Below, in pieces: positions 21,301-32,472 of a stretch of DNA of 43,082 nucleotides. The stretch comes from Chromera velia (lineage: Eukaryota; Sar; Chromeraceae). How positions within the stretch are numbered: the first letter of the stretch is position 1; each line of letters opens with the position of its first letter. The position numbers and the translations under genes are program-made. The stretch lies in the NCBI GenBank assembly GCA_018398765.1, contig JAHBMJ010000695.1, forward strand, positions 1 to 43,082, read 5' to 3'. Below the pieces are notes generated by a model. It made no database searches. It was not told the origin of the DNA and worked only from the letters and a program-made list of their open reading frames with translations.

Positions 21301-24300
21301 CAGACCGACAGCATACAGACCATCGCTGATGCCGCATCCCAGAGAACAAGATCCGTAGCTCGAAAACAAAGAAGAACGTCGTGATCGTTTTTTGAATGAT
21401 CCAAATCACCCCTGCCGTCTTTCTCATTAGGAATTCCCATTTCTTCATCATCATCATCATCGTCACTCGCTTCTGCCCCCCCGCCTTCTGCGCCTTCTGT
21501 TCCTTCAGGCAGTGCTGCCGAGGGGGAAAGGAGACGAAAGACCTGGTTGATTTTGGGAATTTTTTGGTTGCGCAAGGTGGTGAAGATTCCGTCTTCACGG
21601 CTTCCAACACCTGCACGGCTCTCTGTTGGGACATCAGGGGTGCACTCCATCTCTGTAAGAGAGCCGTTGTTCCCACAAGATCTGACCAGGAAGCGCGAAG
21701 GGCTCTGGTGATCTCCCTCAAAGGCTGTGAGGGACTGAGACGGCACAACTCGGATATCGTTGACAGACTCTTTCCCGTGTACCCCCCTGGCAACACCCAA
21801 ATGAATTAGAGATCTATCGCTGCCCCCGTCTCCCAAAGAGTCAAGTGAGGGGAGACGGACAGCGTGAACGTCCCCGAATTCATCTCCGACAACGACAAGA
21901 AAGGCACTCACATGTGTGCTCTCTTGGACATTCTGGTCTAAGGGAACTGCCCCAAAAGAACAAAGCCTCGTGTTCTTCTTCTTTATCTTCAGACTTCCTG
22001 ACGCCCACTCTCTGCATGTCCACCCATTACCACTGTCAGACTGCAAGAAACCCACCCATAAGTGTCCCAAGTGATTCGTTGCCGCAGCACCCCAACATTC
22101 CCCCCCTACCCCCAAGGAATGGACTGTTCTCCCAAGGGAAAACAAAAACACCCGTGCAACTCTGCCTAATTCCGGTGCGAAGACACGCCAATAAAAGGGA
22201 GACCCCCGCTTCTCTCCCAACGACACAGCACAACAAAACCCCTCAGCAGTTCCTACCAGAAGGACGCCACCTCTCTGGTCGACACAGGTCAGCCGGTACC
22301 CCGACAGATGCACCAACAGTCTACAAAGAGGCCTACTACCAAACTCTTCACTCCCCTCATGAGAACCCGGAGCGGCTTCTACTCTCTCCCCTTCCACCCC
22401 GCCAGACTCTCTCTGTTTAGACTTCGAAAGGACAAAGATACGACCTTCATTCGACGTCACCAATAATTTCTTCCCCCAATTCTCGTCCTTCTTGTTCTCA
22501 CCCTCTAGCCCGAATTCATCCTTCACGAAACACAAACTCCTCACAAAATCCTTTGACACCCCCGAGCCTTCCATCCCCTCCTCCAGTCCCTCCACCTCTT
22601 CCTTCAATTTCCATTTCAAAGAAAACCCCCCACCCGCTTCTGCAGTCATCTCTCCTTTTGCCCCCCCCTTCTCCCCCAAACCTCTCAAGCCTGCAAGTCT
22701 CCAAATTTTCACGTCTCCATCCTCACCCCCTGATGCAACCAGACCCACCGCCTCATCCACTATCCCTGACCCCCCCTGTCCTCCTTCTGCTGCCAACGCA
22801 GACCCGGCAGAATGCGCACTCTCACTGACCCTTCCCCTTCCTACCGTCCCCTTCCCCAGAGCCTGCACACAATGCACCCCCTTCCCTTTGTGCCCTCGGA
22901 AGACTGACAAGGGACTCTGCCGGGGAATGGGAATCAGACTTCCGACCCCCTCACGGGACGGGAGAGTTGCGGGGATCTCCACAACAAAAAAACAGCATGC
23001 CGCATCTTCCCCTGCAGTCAAAACTCCCACCTTCTCTTCCACAGACCCCTGCAGTCTCTCACCATCACCCCCAGAGACACCTGCCCGAGCACTACCCGAT
23101 ACAGGAGGCGGGGACGTCAGTGTAACGTCCCAAATGCGGGACAAGTGGCCCACCAGGGTGACTAGAGCCGCGTACCCCCGTCCGCCCTCCCTCCTCATAT
23201 ACACCACAGCCTTCCTGTCGTCCCCCACAGAGGCCATCAGACGACCACCGAAAAAGAAACGGACACGAAAGACAGCCCCTCTGTGAGCCTCTAAACTTGC
23301 AAGCGGCGCAGGGAGACGGCTCACAATTACCCCGCTACGGGTCTGTTTGCGTGACTTGGCGGCCGCAGTCGAGAGACCTTCTGTGTTTTCTCTTGCATTG
23401 AAGCGCCAAAGTTCGATCTGCAGCAGAGAGGAAAAGCAAGGAAGAAGGCACTTGGAGAAGCGTCAGCCCTGCTACCGACCGTCCACCCAGAGTAATCCAA
23501 TGTCGCATCCAGCTGCATGTCACAACGACAAACGCCCCAACAGACGCAAAGGCGCAAATGAGCAAGACCCTCCCTCCTTTTCGTCCATTCTCTGCCTGCC
23601 AGAGGATCATCAGACCACCGCGCACACACAAGGGCAGCGAAGAGAAACACAGACGAAAAAGGCGACAAGCAATGAGAAGGCACGTCCGCTTTCAGCTATA
23701 TCGGCGAAACCCTCATTTTCAGCAAGATGGAGACAGAAAAAAGGAGCCAACCCAAATCATCTCACAAACGAAAAAACAAACAAACAAACCCTGCCTGTTG
23801 CCGTCCCCGCAGCAAACATCACCCACGGTCCCTCTGAGCCATCCACCCCTTCGCCTGAAGTCCCCGTCACACCGTGCCCACATTTCTGTGAAATGAGTAG
23901 GGCTGCAGAGAACAGCAGGCTCCACTTGAGAGGTTCAAATCGCCTCACATGCCGAACGCTTCCAGCAGACCCCCCACCTGACAAACAGGGGGATCGCACC
24001 TCCAGCTCATCCACAAAAGAGTGCCCACTGGCAACAAACAGACGCAGTCCCTCCGAACTGCCACCCCTCCCCACCCCGTCCCGCCCCCGACCGTCGTGCC
24101 ACACGGCCGCAAGGACCCAATCCTCAACGTCGGCTGTCAGAATGTCCAGAGGCACTCTGTAGGCCGATGCTCTCTCTACTGATCTACCTGTTCCCTTTCC
24201 TCCAAAGAAATAGATCTGCACACGCCTTTGCCCCCAGGCCAAAAGAATCTCTCCGTCTCCCTCTCCACCTTCCCCCCAGCCCCCTCCTCCGTCTCTGAAG

Positions 24301-24646
24301 GAGACGGCACACGGACCTGCATGTGAAGGAGATCGATGCGCAGACACAGTAGCCTCATAAAAGGCTCGATCAGAGAGCTAGAGGGCAACTGCATTGACGA
24401 AAGAGAGCAACACGAAATCGAGGCTTGGCGCATCTGCTCACCTTCCAAACCATGCAAGTGAGCACTTTGGTGGAATTCGAAACGCGCCGTCTCCTTGGTG
24501 GCATTCACATTCCAAACGAATAGAGAGTTGCCGGAACCGAACAATAGCGTCTCCGCATCTGCAAATGTCAAGCAGCTGACAGACTGGTGCGAAGACTGAC
24601 GCCTGACGCAAATACCGACCTCCTCCTTTGGCATCATGCCCTGCAT
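18303..24646 (-). CDS. WDR6 / Trm734 (Rtt10)-like WD40 protein
   Basis: Seven exons join in perfect phase: 24646-24442, 24316-23766, 23417-21321 (donor approximate), 21033-20781, 20501-20225, 20106-18866 and 18652-18303. They encode about 1657 residues. Known members (human WDR6 about 1120 aa, yeast Rtt10/Trm734) are two- or three-propeller scaffolds that partner the FTSJ1/Trm7 methyltransferase for 2'-O-methylation of the tRNA anticodon loop. Diagnostic segments in order: SVSCLTFADAETLLFGSGNS, ILLAWGQRRVQIYFF, SLEAHRGAVFRVRFFFGG with MASVGDDRKAVVY, LVGHLSRIWDVTLTS, VLTAGEDAACCFF, SGGEDGDVKIWRLAG, FLADGLLCTGGEDNAVKLLQ, LVSGGDDQDIVILHLR, HASAVRG joined to FLFSAGWDQRLRVWRLD, and the C-terminal DVSSLDAWDVKTA...VAIAGGQGGVEVVEL. 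The extra length is Gly/Glu/Ser-rich insertions between blades. The start is the first ATG after an in-frame acceptor-like AG, so one more 5' exon is possible. Confidence 0.85.
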
Positions 24647-24890
24647 GTAGCTGGGTACGAGCTGAAGTCAGCTTTCAGCAGTTCAGGACAGATTCGGCAC
24701 GAAAAGCCGCCTTAATTCGCCGCTTCTTCACCTGTCTGCATGGTCAGCCTGTCCGGTTTTCAAGGGTCAGATATGCAGTGCAGTGCATTCGGAATCATCA
24801 ACACAGCTCAAGCTTAACAAACGCAGTTATGCGACATCGGTCACGTACGGTGGAGTGCGGTCTCATTCATGGTCAACCGTCTACGCAAGC

Positions 24891-24942
24891 GCGGCATAGC
24901 GCGGCGTCTCCGAGACGCGGCATAGCGCGGCGTCTCCGAGAC
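24891..24942 (+). repeat. two-copy 26-bp GC-rich tandem repeat
   Basis: GCGGCATAGCGCGGCGTCTC plus CGAGAC is repeated exactly at 24891-24916 and 24917-24942, followed by a partial third copy (GCGTCTCCGT). Each unit holds the hairpin GTCTCCGAGAC. It lies about 250 bases upstream of the WDR6-like start, in an otherwise AT-rich spacer, and could be a promoter element or chance slippage. Confidence 0.85.
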
Positions 24943-25647
24943 GCGTCTCCGTCTATCATCCTTTGGCTCACATTTAACTGCAGAAGATTGCAGAAACAGC
25001 TCCATATGAGTCCATAACAACTGTCTGACTATTCGTGCATAACATCTAGCTTTCGTATGACTATGCACTGCATGTAGGATGCAATGAGAGCATTAATTTA
25101 CAGTAATTTGGAGTAGAACGTGGACCCTATTGAATCTTAAGAATTTCAGGATTATTGATTAGAAATAGATGCTTAGTGTCTTACTGAAATCATAGTTAAA
25201 TAAATGTAAATCTAGTATATCAGTCATGACATTCGATTAACTTTTCAATAAATCCATTCAAAAAGCAATAAAAGAATCCCAAAAAACAATCGTTCCTAAA
25301 GACGATGAATTTCCTGTAATAGAAATTGCTGAAAATAATTGTAAAATACTATTATTAAAAGCAGAATATTCTATGAAAACCATTAATTCCTACAGCTATC
25401 CACAACGATTTTCACAGTGGAAGCCACATGCACACATGCATATACTAAAGAAGTCGGCTGACTCTGATCGGCTGACTCTGACACTGGCTTGAACCACTTC
25501 AATCAATCAATCAATCAATTATTAATCAATCAATGATATTGTCAAATATTGCATGTACAACTTCCTCGAGAAACGCTTATTGAATTCCTCGAAAACACAG
25601 CTCTCATGCATACTGGTGTAGAGTGATGCCTGTTGATGTCAGATCGA
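24943..25647. other. AT-rich spacer, no gene seen
   Basis: The spacer is strongly AT-rich from about 25080 to 25560, including an (AATC)n run at 25499-25520. Stops occur in all six frames. It separates the WDR6-like 5' end from the 3' end of the YrhK-like gene on the same strand. Confidence 0.6.
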
Positions 25648-26757
25648 TCAAGGAGTGAACGGTCGGACAAAGACAGGGGCCAGGCCTGCGTGTGTGGCAC
25701 ACTTCGGGACGCGCAGCGTGACGCCCCCGTCTTTTTCTGAAGGCGCCAGAGCTGTCTCCGAAGAGACTGCCTCACCTTCCCGAGCAGGCCCAACGGCATC
25801 GAGAAGGGAGGCGAGTAATCCGACAGAGGACCCAAACACAAACAACCACACGCCCGCAAGATACGCCACCGGCGGCATATCAGGCAAAAACATCACGGAG
25901 CCCACCAGGTAGCAGGTCCACCCAGCAAGACTTGCAAACACCATAAAGCCTTTCACAAACCTGCAGAGAGCCAACCAGACAGAACAGACAAGACAGCTGA
26001 AACATTAATCACCACTGAAGCAGTAATTGATTTGTCTCTGAATCGGCTTTCTCAGGAAAGTGAGAAGACGAAGCAGGCAATACTGGAACGAAGTCCCAAA
26101 GCCAAAGGGAAAGGATAGTCACGAGGTCAGCAAGGAGAAAGACAGAGAGGCAGGCAAGAAGACAAAGCAGACGGAGAAGAGAGCACAGAGTCAGACGTAC
26201 AGACAGAACTACATGCAGAGGCAGAAGGTGACGTTGCACGCAATCCGCGGACTGTAGATTGACCGGCAGCCAGACCAAATGACCGACGGACGATCATATG
26301 GGGAGACCAAAGCAAACATGCACACAACACACACGTATTCACTTGCAAACTCAATTGCTCACTGAAACCTTCAATCACTGACTTAGTCAGTCACTCACTC
26401 ACTCACTCACTCACTCAAACATTCACATAGCCCCACACTGACTCACTCACTCATCCAGTCTCCCTCAGACTCACTGAATCACCCGCTTACTGGCTCTCTC
26501 ATTTACTAGCTCAAGCACTCGAACGATTACTCACTCCCTCACCCTCCAATTTCCTTACCCGCGTTCACCCATCCCTCACTCGCTCGTTTGACGCTCGCTC
26601 TCTCACCCGAAACTTTCACTCAATCACGCACTCGTTCACTCACTTGCGAACTCATTCATTCCTTGCCTCCCTCGCTCCCTCCCTCCGTCCCTCACTCACT
26701 CCTCCACTCCCTCGCTCGCTCATTCACCCACCTACCCACTCACTCATTCAGTCAGCG

Positions 26758-26790
<33 letters not shown>

Positions 26791-27639
26791 TCAACTCATC
26801 CACCCACTCACCCACTCACTTGCTCGCAAAGAACACAGAGGGGCAGAAAGAAATCCATAGTAACTCACGAAGGAGACCAGCAGTCAGAAGGAGACTTCAT
26901 TTCTTTTGGCAAAAGAGGACAGAACAGTCTGTGGAATCGAATCCCGAGTTGAACTTATCATGCTCACTCGAAAGCCTCCCATCCATTCCCGTCCAATACC
27001 CGAAAGAAAATAAGTCAAAGGGAGAACAGTCAGGAGACCGACTTACGTCTTCCATGCACCAAATTTGCATCCATTCCGCTTGCTTCCCTTCACAGGCCGT
27101 CCACTGTCAGTTTTCACCTCTTCCTCTTCACGAGCAACTGGAGTCTGCGTGCACACATCGCGCACAACTACAAAGGGAAAGGGCTCTTTGGTGAGTCCCG
27201 ACCGACTTCCCCTTCCCCTCTCTGCCTCTGAGAGAAAGGAGGAACAAAAGGAAGTGGGTATTGTTCCAGGGTAGTAGGCACAGATGTCTTCACTTGCTGA
27301 TGGGATGTGAATAGATTGGCCCCCTTCTCCAATCTCTGCGAAGACCCTGTCTTGTGAGAAAGGCCCGAAAGGAGACTGCTGTGTGCGCAAAGCTGGCGCC
27401 CATGATACGTTGTATTTCCAGTTGACCGGAAGTTCCGGCAGCGTCAGTTGCCGCGAGGAGGTTGAATTGTTGGAGCCAGATCGTTCACAACATCCACCTT
27501 CGTTGGAAAACGCCGCGAACGACCTGTCTTGACTCACATCTTTCTCGCAACGTCTTTGAGCACCTCCCACTCCCGTCTCCACTTTCTCAGACAGACCCTC
27601 GCTGTCCATCTGGAATTCCTTCTGGCTCCCAACCTCCAT
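25648..27639 (-). CDS. YrhK-like domain membrane protein
   Basis: Two exons, 27639-27047 (ATG, MEVGSQKEFQMDSEGLSEK) and 25960-25648, join in phase 2 through GTAAGT and CTCTGCAG to give 301 residues. The first about 190 residues are hydrophilic, Ser/Glu-rich and unrecognised. The second exon carries FGAWKT-FVKGFMVFASLAGW, then LVGSVMFLPDMPPVAYLAGV and WLFVFGSSVGLLASLLDAV. These are two hydrophobic helices with the GSvlFl...lGvWLFiiGS pattern of the YrhK domain, a small two-helix module best known from bacteria and also found in fungi and algae. The tail is again polar. Function is unknown; it is presumably an integral membrane protein. I see no cleavable signal peptide at the chosen start. The 1.09-kb intron is filled with ACTC/CCTC-type repeats. 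Confidence 0.65.
26380..26822. repeat. tetranucleotide repeat field in the YrhK-like gene intron
   Basis: Degenerate (ACTC)n, (CCTC)n and an exact (AGCC)n block at about 26758-26789 follow one another over roughly 440 bases. The field lies wholly inside the intron 25961-27046. It produces artefactual open frames rich in His, Ser, Pro and Thr. Confidence 0.85.
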
Positions 27640-28268
27640 GTATACGTACAATGGTGACCACAATGGTCTTTGATCGACTCAGCATTCACGTCAGATTTGA
27701 TTCCTGGCAAGCCCCCCTTAAGAGTCCAGACTCTTCTGACACAGGCACTGCCTCGTGCCACTCAGTTCAGTCTGCATCTGCAAGCCGCGCGCGGGGTCAC
27801 CATGCAAAATTTAATTAGCCCAATAATTAAAAGATGCATGTGCCGCGCGTGCGCCGCGCAGAGCGGCCGCCACAGAATGCCACAGATTTCGACTTTTCTG
27901 ACATTTTCTGACGTCAGAATCGCAGTCCGGTCTCTTCTCAAACTGCCCAAGCAGTGAAGTGACACTGAAGTCTGGGAAACGTCCACCGAAACACTATACA
28001 ACTTGCTTTCAAAGACACCACAAGGCACCACTCTAATTCAAGCATCAATCACGCATATTCTCCCGAGAGTGTACTTACCTGTTTGCAGTATTACAGTGCA
28101 TCAGAACTGAGTGAACAACAGAGCGCGGAAACTCTACCAGTCTCCCATCACAGTGGAGTCCAAGCTTTCACCCCACAAACTCTGATTCCCTGGCTGTCGC
28201 CATCAGCTCATTGCTATTCAACGCAATGGACACTGAGCGGCCTCTCGTCCCCATGTCTGTCTACACAG
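27640..28268. promoter_or_regulatory. divergent spacer between YrhK-like and methyltransferase genes
   Basis: The region separates a minus-strand ATG (27639) from plus-strand methyltransferase exons. It is not AT-rich, unlike the other spacers in the window. It may hold the first exon(s) of the methyltransferase: after the acceptor TTTGCAG at 28086 a frame YYSASELSEQQSAETLP is open, but I could not join it in phase. Confidence 0.4.
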
Positions 28269-29368
28269 AGACAGGAGACGGGGATACAAACGCCCGAACA
28301 ACGTTCTCAAGTGGGGGTACACCTGCATCCCCAAGACCGTCACGGCTTTCTCCGACCACAAGCCGAAGAAGGTCTCTCCCAACCAGATGAAGTGGCTCGA
28401 CGTCGCTGCAGGCACTGGCATGGTTGGTGAATTCTTCTGATCGCCATTTTTTGCGGCCTCTCTTCATCTGGTTCCTCACTTATCTCCTCCTCTCAGAAAC
28501 TCATGTCTCCCTCTTCATTTGTCCCCCAATTTTGTGCCTGTAGGTGGCGGAGGAATTCGCCAAGGCCAGCATCAAGTTCGGGGCCTCACTCGCCCTCGAC
28601 CAGTCGACCTCGATGCTGAAGATCGCGCAGGACACAAACCTGTACGACTTCCAAGTCTCCCACGACATCAGCCAGAAGCTGCCCTTCCTCGACAACGAGT
28701 TCGACCTGCTGACCATGATCGGGGCCTCCGACTACATGGACTGCCGCTGGGGATTCCTCCAGGAGTTCGCCCGCGTCGTCAAGCCGGGGGGGCTGATGAT
28801 CTTCTCGGTCGGTCTGGGAGTCAGTCAGACAGATAGTGAGTCTTCCATTCCTCAGACAGCTTGACGGGGGGCCTTCTTCCTTCTTTTGCGCTGCCTCCAT
28901 CTGGAGGCAAAGTTCACAGAGAGGCAAGTGGGACAAGGGAGAGGCACATTGGAACAGGGAGAGTTGCGCATGCGGATGGAGGGGTGAACAGGGTGAAACG
29001 AGACTCAGGGAGACACAAAATGGCGCCTAGAGAGGCTGAGATGGTTTCCCGTCATGCCACTCATGCAGCGCCTTCCTTCACAATTCTTACTGCTCCCCCT
29101 TCTGTTCCCCTTTCTTCGTTCAACGTGTGTGTAGGTGAGGGACGACGACCTCCCGTACCACTTCTGGACCGACAACGTCACTGAGATGATCGACGGAGGC
29201 TTCCTGGAGGAGCTGGAGGGCCCCTTCAGGCACACACCCAGGCCGTTCAAGTAGCTCCCCAACCACCCCACGTACGCTGACAAGGTGAACGTGTACATGG
29301 TGGTCTTCCGGGTGGTCAAGCAGGGGGGGAGGGGGCACTCTGCCTCCTTCGCCTCCACGGACGTGTGA
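28269..29368 (+). CDS. class I SAM-dependent methyltransferase with an internal in-frame TAG
   Basis: Exons are 28269-28422, 28544-28819 and 29135-29368, with the 5' end unresolved. Exon 1 ends KKVSPNQMKWLDVAAGTGMV, a Methyltransf_11/UbiE motif I (LDVAAGTG). Exon 2 has FGASLALDQSTSMLKIAQ (motif II, acidic D binding the SAM ribose), SHDISQKLPFLDNEFDLLTM (motif IV region) and FARVVKPGGLMIFSVGLG (the LkPGG strand). Exon 3 reads RDDDLPYHFWTDNVTEMIDG then FLEELEGPFRHTPRPFK, meets TAG at 29252-29254, and stays in frame as LPNHPTYADKVNVYMVVFRV to TGA 29366. The portion after TAG is the expected last beta strand of the fold. Donors are GTTGGT and GTCAGT. Third codon positions are almost all G or C, unlike other genes here. 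Substrate unknown: family members methylate small molecules or proteins. It may be a recent pseudogene, a sequencing error or a read-through gene. Confidence 0.75.
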
Positions 29369-30515
29369 CCCTCCGATGGACTGACGGACTGACTGACCAG
29401 ACTGACTGCCAGTGAGATTGCCAGTCGCACTGAGAAGGATCAAGTTGAAATGAGCGCTGGATGGGGCGAAGCCCTGGAAAGTCCGCAGATAGACATGCAA
29501 ATGAGATGAGACAGCCTCGCGCGTATGAAGAGCTGTTAATTGCCGAATCGAGGGGTGGATAAGGACATGCAGGGAACGAACGGGAAGAATAGGGAGGGCA
29601 TGCAGGGAGAAAGCGATCGAGGGAAACTTAGAGACTGAAGAAAGAAGAAGAAGGGAAGGGGGTGAAAGGGTCTGGCGGGAGTGAGTGCCATTCGTTCATT
29701 CTGTCATCGTTGCTGCAGGTGCATGTGATGACCAACGATGCATTCGACAGAGAGGGCGAGGGACTGGTGCACGTCTGCTGCTTGATGCACATAGAGAGAA
29801 AAATTGTGTTTTGCAGAAGAGACAGAACAAAGATGGAAAGAAAGCCACGTTTACCTTGTGCGTGGATAGCAGGCACGTATCTTCTTCCTTTCAGAGAGAG
29901 GCGAAAAAGAAGATTTGCTTCGCCCTCCGACGTACATGGGGGGAGAGCAAAAAGAAGAATTCCTCCCTCAACCCAAAGACGTGGTACGGGGAAGCGAAAT
30001 GGGCGAATAAAAGGAAAATATCGGGTTGAGGAAGGGAGGATCCTGCAAGTGAGTCACAAGAGAGGATCGAAAAGACAATTCACACAGCCTGCAGAAACCT
30101 GAAGTCAGCATGCCAGGGAGGATGGAATTGTGGATTGGAACGAACTTGTCGGTCAGTCAGTCAAAAGTTGAGTTACTCAGAGGCTGTCAGTCTGTCAGTC
30201 AACAGGTTGCATCGCGGGTCGGAGAGAGTTCAAGCAGAATTCAGAAAGAGAAGTTGTTTCCTTGTGTCTGTTGACTTCATGTTTTTTCTACACACTCATT
30301 CACTCGTTCACTCACCCTTATGCACATTCGTTTGTTGTTTTGTTGGATCCTTCAGTGTGATCCCCTTCTCTCGAGCGCCTGATCAAAAAGGTGTAGGGGA
30401 CTTTTTTTTCTTCTCATCTGAGAAGCAAAAGTACTCGAGGTCAACTGGTTCATTGATGACTGAAAGAAGGGGAATAAAGGAATGCAGACCGGCTGCACAG
30501 CAGAAGTTGAAAAAG
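29369..30515. other. spacer downstream of the methyltransferase, no gene seen
   Basis: Open frames are short and have no motif I recognise. The sequence is purine-rich on the plus strand with several CTGACTGACTGA-type short repeats near 29385-29410 and 30150-30200. The 3' UTR of the methyltransferase should begin here. Confidence 0.5.
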
Positions 30516-30574
30516 TAATTATTTTTGTATCCAGTGGTGCCAACAAAAAGTACCGTTGGATACAAAAATAATTA
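30516..30574. repeat. perfect 18-bp inverted repeat with 23-nt loop
   Basis: TAATTATTTTTGTATCCA at 30516-30533 is followed after 23 bases by its exact complement, TGGATACAAAAATAATTA, at 30557-30574. The AT-rich arms have no G-C tail like a bacterial terminator. It may be a small foldback (MITE) remnant or an RNA hairpin; no neighbouring open frame uses it. Confidence 0.85.
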
Positions 30575-30680
30575 TTTTGTTTTTCTGCCGAATGATGTCG
30601 AGATATAAACTGATCAAAACGAAGCCGGCCGACGAGACTGTCTATCAAGCAGACAAGAGATTGGCACTGATAGAGATGCA

Positions 30681-30916
30681 TGACAAGGAGAGCAGAAGAG
30701 CGAAATCGAAAGGACCATTTGTGGAATAGAGTGAAAGACTGTTCCACGTGAGGTGTGATCTTCCTTTCATCTGCGCTGTAAATGGCGTGCAAATGCACGC
30801 ACGCAAACGTACAAAGTCTGTACGCGTACAGACAGGTTTTTTCGTTGAGAATGTGAATGAAAAGTTTGCTTTCGGGGGGATGAGTGAACAATTAGCTCTG
30901 CTGGTGTGCAAATCTC

Positions 30917-30957
<41 letters not shown>

Positions 30958-31597
30958 GTGTCTCCCTCTCCCTCCCTCTGCCTCTTGCTCTTCCTCCCTC
31001 TCTGTGTTTCTCTCCGTCTCTCTTCCTTTGTCTGTCTGCGTTTTATGTGTCAATTTTATGATCCAAAAATCAGTGCTGAGCAGGGAGAGAAAAGGGGGAG
31101 AGAGGGGAGCGGACCGTGTGCTCAGCTCCGGGTCTGTGTTTCTCATGTAAACTCGGTTGTCTCCTGGTCCTGCTCTTTGTCTCCCATTTCTTACGTCATT
31201 CCCCCTGCCTTCCTTCCCTCCTTCCTTCCCTCCTTCCTTGCCTCCTTCCTTCTTCCTTCCTTCTTTCCTTCCTTCCTTCCTTCCTTCTTTTCTTCTTCCC
31301 TTCTTTTCTTTCTTTCTCTCTCTCTTTCTTTTCTTTCTTTCTTTCTTTCTTTCTTTCTTTNTGACAAGGAGAGCAGAAGAGCGAAATCGAAAGGACCATT
31401 TGTGGAATAGAGTGAAAGACTGTTCCACGTGAGGTGTGATCTTCCTTTCATCTGCGCTGTAAATGGCGTGCAAATGCACGCACGCAAACGTACAAAGTCT
31501 GTACGCGTACAGACAGGTTTTTTCGTTGAGAATGTGAATGAAAAGTTTGCTTTCGGGGGGATGAGTGAACAATTAGCTCTGCTGGTGTGCAAATCTC

Positions 31598-31638
<41 letters not shown>

Positions 31639-32012
31639 GTGTCTCCCTCTCCCTCCCTCTGCCTCTTGCTCTTCCTCCCTCTCTGTGTTTCTCTCCGTCT
31701 CTCTTCCTTTGTCTGTCTGCGTTTTATGTGTCAATTTTATGATCCAAAAATCAGTGCTGAGCAGGGAGAGAAAAGGGGGAGAGAGGGGAGCGGACCGTGT
31801 GCTCAGCTCCGGGTCTGTGTTTCTCATGTAAACTCGGTTGTCTCCTGGTCCTGCTCTTTGTCTCCCATTTCTTACGTCATTCCCCCTGCCTTCCTTCCCT
31901 CCTTCCTTCCCTCCTTCCTTGCCTCCTTCCTTCTTCCTTCCTTCTTTCCTTCCTTCCTTCCTTCCTTCTTTTCTTCTTCCCTTCTTTTCTTTCTTTCTCT
32001 CTCTCTTTCTTT

Positions 32013-32041
<29 letters not shown>
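30681..32041 (+). repeat. 680-bp exact tandem duplication across a single N (probable assembly join)
   Basis: The sequence from 30681 (TGACAAGGAGAGCAGAAGAG) to 31360 recurs from 31362 to 32041 with offset 681. An N at 31361 sits exactly at the junction, at the end of a (TTTC)n tract. Both copies contain the same (CT)n, CCTT and TTTC tracts. An exact copy across a gap character in a repeat that is hard to assemble suggests an unresolved overlap rather than biology. Open frames spanning it encode only Ser/Leu/Phe/Pro simple sequence. Confidence 0.9.
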
Positions 32042-32044
<3 letters not shown>

Positions 32045-32371
32045 TTTCTTTCTTTCTTTCTCTCCTTCTTCCTTTTTCCTCCTTTCATCCCTTTGTCCTT
32101 ACCTCCATACACCCTTCCTTCCTTCCCCCGCTTTTTCTTGTCTCTCTCGCTGCTTGTCCTTGTCCTTGTGTACGTATGTGTCTTTGTTTGTGGTTCTTTA
32201 TCTTCTGGCCTGCCTCCTCGCCCCCCCTTACTTCCTTTCATTCTCTTTTCGTACCCATCAATCTTCACCTTTCTCCTTCTCTTCTGTCTGCCCTGTCTTC
32301 CTTCTTTTTTTTTTCTCTCTCTCTAATTCTCACCCCCTCTCTCTCCATCCATCTCGATATGTTTCTTCGAT

Positions 32372-32445
<74 letters not shown>

Positions 32446-32472
32446 CATGCGCCCGCGCTGTGTGTGTGTGTG
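32042..32472 (+). repeat. pyrimidine tract ending in (CT)n-(GT)n microsatellite
   Basis: The TTTC-rich tract continues from the duplication and ends with (TC)n at about 32376-32400 followed by (TG)n to about 32444 and again to 32472. It is almost purine-free before the GT part. No gene is supported within it. Confidence 0.85.

Noticed and set aside
23930-23945. GAGGTTCAAATCGCC, resembling a tRNA B box
   Set aside because: It falls inside a WDR6-like exon and no A box or cloverleaf can be drawn around it.
22492-24162. Two plus-strand open frames of more than 260 codons (22492-23286 and 23347-24162)
   Set aside because: They are antisense to the WDR6-like exons, whose WD40 motifs decide the strand. 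Their Pro/Ser/Thr richness is the complement of Gly/Glu-rich insertions.
26380-26822. Regular ACTC/AGCC repeats considered as a CRISPR-like or minisatellite array
   Set aside because: There are no unique spacers and no fixed repeat length. It is degenerate tetranucleotide sequence inside an intron.
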